Source: an uncultured Lachnospiraceae bacterium
GTDB lineage: Bacteria > Bacillota > Clostridia > Lachnospirales > Lachnospiraceae
Assembly: GCA_910579225.1 (NCBI GenBank)
Contig: CAJTTI010000011.1
Location: 1 to 64,000, forward strand
Direction of reading: 5' to 3'
Length of the DNA: 64,000 nt
The position numbers and the translations under genes are program-made. Positions 61,411-64,000 of this stretch are shown here, piece after piece. Below the pieces are notes generated by a model that ran no database searches, had not been told where the DNA came from, and saw only the letters and a list, made by a program, of their open reading frames with translations. Numbering within the stretch: position 1 is the stretch's first letter; the number at the start of each line of letters is the position of its first letter.

Positions 61411-62001
61411 TCAATATCTGTTCATTTTATTTTTATTCATCACATATCCAAGCCCGGCACCTACAACCCCACCTAATATATGGGTCAGGTTGGAGACATT
61501 ATCTTGTACAAAAATACCCTGATAAATCTGTTCTCCCATATAGATCAACGCCACCAGTATAAACGTCAGCGGGATTGATCCTTCCTTAATGCTTGTAAAT
61601 GATGATAATAAAATCAACGCAAATACCACTCCGCTGGCCCCAAGAAGCTGCACCCTCGGAAAGAATACAAAATTCACGATTCCGGTCACAAGTGCAGTTG
61701 CCAGAATTACAAAGAGCATATTGGACGAGCCGTATTTCTCCTCCAGCAACGGACCCACCACCAGAATCAGCATAACATTTCCCAGAAAATGATCCCAGCC
61801 CGCATGACCGAACACATGGCCTGCAAACCGGATATAAGTTACGGGACTCAACAGAGAAGAACGGTATACACTGAAAAACATGTCTGTCGTCTTCCCCTCA
61901 GTAGCCATTCCCAGAAGCAGTGACAGGAGACAAATGATCGCAAATGACAAAATCACCGGCGAATTAAATGATATCTTTACTTTTGACAAACCCGCTTTCA
62001 T
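61411..62001 (-). CDS. Rhomboid-family intramembrane serine protease
   Basis: 196 residues, six membrane helices. The family's HxxxN element is in HAGWDHFLGN near 79-88, the nucleophile in LGASGVVFA (GxSG) near 135 and the catalytic His in LTHILGGVVGAG near 181. It would cleave membrane proteins within the bilayer; substrates unknown. The ATG at 62001 follows GGGGGT; 38 open codons above include the promoter and are not coding. Confidence 0.9.
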   Translation of the reverse strand: MKAGLSKVKISFNSPVILSFAIICLLSLLLGMATEGKTTDMFFSVYRSSLLSPVTYIRFAGHVFGHAGWDHFLGNVMLILVVGPLLEEKYGSSNMLFVILATALVTGIVNFVFFPRVQLLGASGVVFALILLSSFTSIKEGSIPLTFILVALIYMGEQIYQGIFVQDNVSNLTHILGGVVGAGLGYVMNKNKMNRY

Positions 62002-62035
62002 GTACAGTACCCCCAATACACATTTCTTTATTTCT

Positions 62036-62063
62036 ATTATACCATACTTCATGTATTCTGCAA
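62036..62063 (-). promoter_or_regulatory. Extended -10 promoter of the rhomboid-terD unit
   Basis: Minus strand: TTGCAG, 16-base spacer, TATAAT with TGG before it (extended -10), about 30 bases before the start codon. Confidence 0.55.
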
Positions 62064-62111
62064 TAACAAAACACGGGGTACACTCTTTCAGCAATTTTTT
62101 CACTATGCATT

Positions 62112-63461
62112 TCATACTTGAACGGCACTTCCGGACTTTTCAATTTTCCGCCTGCAATAGAAGAAAGCCGGAATCAGGAACGCATCTGCAAACACCCAGG
62201 CTGCCGGATGTGCGAAACAAATCCCTGCAAAGCCAAAATGCCTGGCGACCACCAGCGCTACCAGACTTCTGGCAATCATCTCCATTACCCCGGAAATAAT
62301 GGCAAATACGGAAAATCCCATCCCCTGGATCGTAAAACGCACCGTATTCACCAGGGTCAGCAGACAGTAACCGCCTGTGCAGCACAGAAGGAACCGGTAA
62401 GCATATGTGATGATCTCTGTCTCCTTTGCATCCAGAAATAAAAGAACCATATCTTTTCCAACTGCAAATGCAGTTAAGAAGCAGATCACAGATACCAGGA
62501 ACCCCATCAGAGAAGCCTGCAGAAGTCCTTTTCCTATCCGGTCCACCCGTCCGGCTCCCATATTCTGACCCGTATACGGCGCCATCGTCTGTCCAAGCGC
62601 CTCCACGGGGCAGGAAATAAATACATTGATCTTCTGGGCTGCCGTGACGCCTGCCACCACCGCTGCTCCCATACCGTTGATCGCCGTCTGCAGCACCAAC
62701 GAACCGATGGCAGTAACCGAATACTGAAGTCCCATGGGAATCCCCATGAAACAAAGCCGCTTTATGTATTTCCTGTCAGGTTTCCATTCCTCCTTTGACG
62801 CTCTCAGAACCGGATACTTTCTGCGCATATACAGAAGACAGACGCCACCGGAGATTCCCTGAGAGACCACAGTCGCCAGCGCAGGACCCTCTACATTCAT
62901 GTGTAATCCCAGTATGGACACAAAATCCAGCACAATATTCAGGACAGAAGATATAGCCAGAAAAATCACTGGCGTTCTGCTGTCTCCCAGAGACCGTATA
63001 ATCCCGGCCAGCAGGTTATACAGAAATGTACAGGGTATCCCACAGAACACGATGAAAATATATACATAAGCATAATCAAAAATCTCATCGGGCGTATTCA
63101 TAAGCCTCAGGACAGTTTTGCATGCAATCGTCACAGACAGAGTCATGACCACCGCAAATCCTATGCTGAGCCACACGCTGTTTGTCACAAATCTGCGCAG
63201 TCTGCCCTCCTCCCTGGCCCCGAACATCTGGGCCACCGGTATGGCAAAACCGTTGCATACGCCCATACAGAACCCGATCACCATAAAATTCAGAGAAGCT
63301 GTGGAACCAACGCCAGCCAAAGGAGCCACTCCCAGATATTTCCCTACCACAACTGTATCCACCATACTGTAGAACTGCTGAAACAGCATCCCCAGGAACA
63401 TAGGAACGGCAAAGCCGATGATCAATCTGATCGGGGAGCCAGTCGTCATGTCTTTTGTCAT
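62112..63461 (-). CDS. MATE-family efflux transporter
   Basis: 449 residues with twelve predicted membrane helices. The N-terminal half has GMLFQQFYSMVDTVVVGKYLG near 19 (key Asp in the first helices), and each half carries the MATE pattern (QMFGAREEGRLRR near 80; GQNMGAGRVDRIGKG near 300). It exports drugs or metabolites with Na+ or H+. It has its own perfect promoter and lies downstream of the M24 peptidase gene. Confidence 0.93.
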   Translation of the reverse strand: MTKDMTTGSPIRLIIGFAVPMFLGMLFQQFYSMVDTVVVGKYLGVAPLAGVGSTASLNFMVIGFCMGVCNGFAIPVAQMFGAREEGRLRRFVTNSVWLSIGFAVVMTLSVTIACKTVLRLMNTPDEIFDYAYVYIFIVFCGIPCTFLYNLLAGIIRSLGDSRTPVIFLAISSVLNIVLDFVSILGLHMNVEGPALATVVSQGISGGVCLLYMRRKYPVLRASKEEWKPDRKYIKRLCFMGIPMGLQYSVTAIGSLVLQTAINGMGAAVVAGVTAAQKINVFISCPVEALGQTMAPYTGQNMGAGRVDRIGKGLLQASLMGFLVSVICFLTAFAVGKDMVLLFLDAKETEIITYAYRFLLCCTGGYCLLTLVNTVRFTIQGMGFSVFAIISGVMEMIARSLVALVVARHFGFAGICFAHPAAWVFADAFLIPAFFYCRRKIEKSGSAVQV

Positions 63462-63495
63462 ATCTCTCTACCTCTTTCAAACAAAATCGAAAGAG

Positions 63496-63524
63496 ATTAT
63501 ATGCTCTGACAATCCATTTGTCAA
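63496..63524 (-). promoter_or_regulatory. Perfect-consensus sigma-A promoter of the MATE gene
   Basis: Minus strand: TTGACA, 17-base spacer, TATAAT, about 35 bases before the start codon. Confidence 0.85.
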
Positions 63525-63583
63525 TTTGGAAACAGCACAGTCTCACAGGGATTTTTTCTGTCTTTTCTGAGCAATCCGACGAA

Positions 63584-64000
63584 TCAGATCTTTCGTGTAT
63601 AAATCCGGAGCCACTGTCGTTCTTCCTCCTCCATATAAGGCGACAGCGTCTCATATACCTGCCGGTGATATGCATTCAGCCAATCCCGCTCCTGTGACGT
63701 CATCTCTTCCGGAAGGATTCCGTCCAGGTCCACGGGCGTCAGGGTCAGTATCTCAAACTCCATAAATTGGCCATATACATTTTGAATACCTTTTTTGCAG
63801 ACCAGTTCATTTTCCGTCCGGATTCCATATTTTCCTTCCAGGTAAAAGCCTGGTTCATCTGTCGTCACCATCCCTGCTTCCAGCACTGCAGGCTGCACTC
63901 CCGCCTCTGGCTGCTTCCAGCGAAATGCATTGGGTCCTTCATGGACATTCAGAAGATATCCCACACCGTGGCCGGTACCATGCTTATAATCCGCTTCCAT
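63584..64000 (-). CDS. M24 aminopeptidase P family protein, C-terminal part (cut by window end)
   Basis: The last 138 or so residues of an Xaa-Pro aminopeptidase. The pita-bread dinuclear metal site is recognisable: HGTGHGVGY with metal-binding His, HEGP, the Glu in TTDEPGFY and the final Glu in MEFEILT. GIRTENE is also present. A C-terminal extension with YHRQVYETLSPYM is typical of the long bacterial/eukaryotic APP type. The start lies beyond 64000, so this is partial, not broken. Confidence 0.93.
   Translation of the reverse strand: MEADYKHGTGHGVGYLLNVHEGPNAFRWKQPEAGVQPAVLEAGMVTTDEPGFYLEGKYGIRTENELVCKKGIQNVYGQFMEFEILTLTPVDLDGILPEEMTSQERDWLNAYHRQVYETLSPYMEEEERQWLRIYTRKI

Noticed and set aside
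1..64000. tRNA, rRNA or prophage genes
   Set aside because: No tRNA cloverleaf with CCA-type end, rRNA core sequence, integrase, capsid or transposase was recognised on either strand.

Overview
The window looks like a chromosomal segment of a spore-forming anaerobic Firmicute, most likely a Lachnospiraceae-type gut clostridium. The reasons are a pyruvate:ferredoxin oxidoreductase, Spo0A with autoregulatory-type 0A boxes, CotF-like coat proteins, a CIRCE-controlled hrcA-grpE-dnaK-dnaJ operon, strong AGGAGG ribosome sites, and an ABC-rich sugar operon under a ROK repressor. Almost all genes lie on the minus strand. No rRNA, tRNA, CRISPR, insertion sequence or prophage gene was seen. The species call is inference.

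Region 1 (1-16.8 kb), central and sugar metabolism. An AT-rich orphan gene and a bidirectional terminator precede nifJ and a PfkB kinase. Reading the minus strand, a ROK repressor and a perfect sigma-A promoter lead into an operon for FGGY kinase, Zn-dehydrogenase, solute-binding lipoprotein, two permeases, two paired ATPases, a 36-residue membrane peptide and an L-xylulose/L-ribulose-5-phosphate epimerase. The set fits uptake and catabolism of a pentitol or L-xylulose-type sugar.

Region 2 (16.9-21.9 kb) is the heat-shock operon hrcA-grpE-dnaK-dnaJ with CIRCE.

Region 3 (22-46.5 kb) is a large cell-surface glycopolymer locus, read from about 44.9 kb down to 22 kb. It encodes a membrane-anchored beta-propeller, RmlA and RmlC, the exporter Wzm/Wzt (Wzt with a C-terminal cargo domain), a bifunctional methyltransferase/kinase-like protein that resembles WbdD-type chain terminators in architecture, GT2 enzymes, an SGNH hydrolase, GtrA, a metallophosphoesterase lipoprotein, CotH kinase, VTC polyphosphate polymerase, DUF4956, a polyprenyl-P sugar-1-P transferase, an LCP ligase and a TPR lipoprotein. 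A divergent GT39 membrane glycosyltransferase lies at its head.

Region 4 (46.5-51.5 kb) holds an FMN-binding protein, the riboflavin transporter RibU behind a complete FMN riboswitch, two small CotF-like proteins, glgA and spo0A. Region 5 (51.5-64 kb) holds an RND efflux permease and adaptor, a divergent OmpR/histidine-kinase pair, glgB, a Gx transporter, TerD, a rhomboid protease, a MATE pump and a truncated M24 peptidase.

The most unusual signals are: a family of about 100-bp structured intergenic hairpin repeats at three separate loci, whose 3' end carries the Shine-Dalgarno sequence of the next gene; a second structured element between wzm and wzt; the WbdD-like termination/export module in a Gram-positive; and the VTC/DUF4956/CotH/phosphatase block inside the glycopolymer locus.
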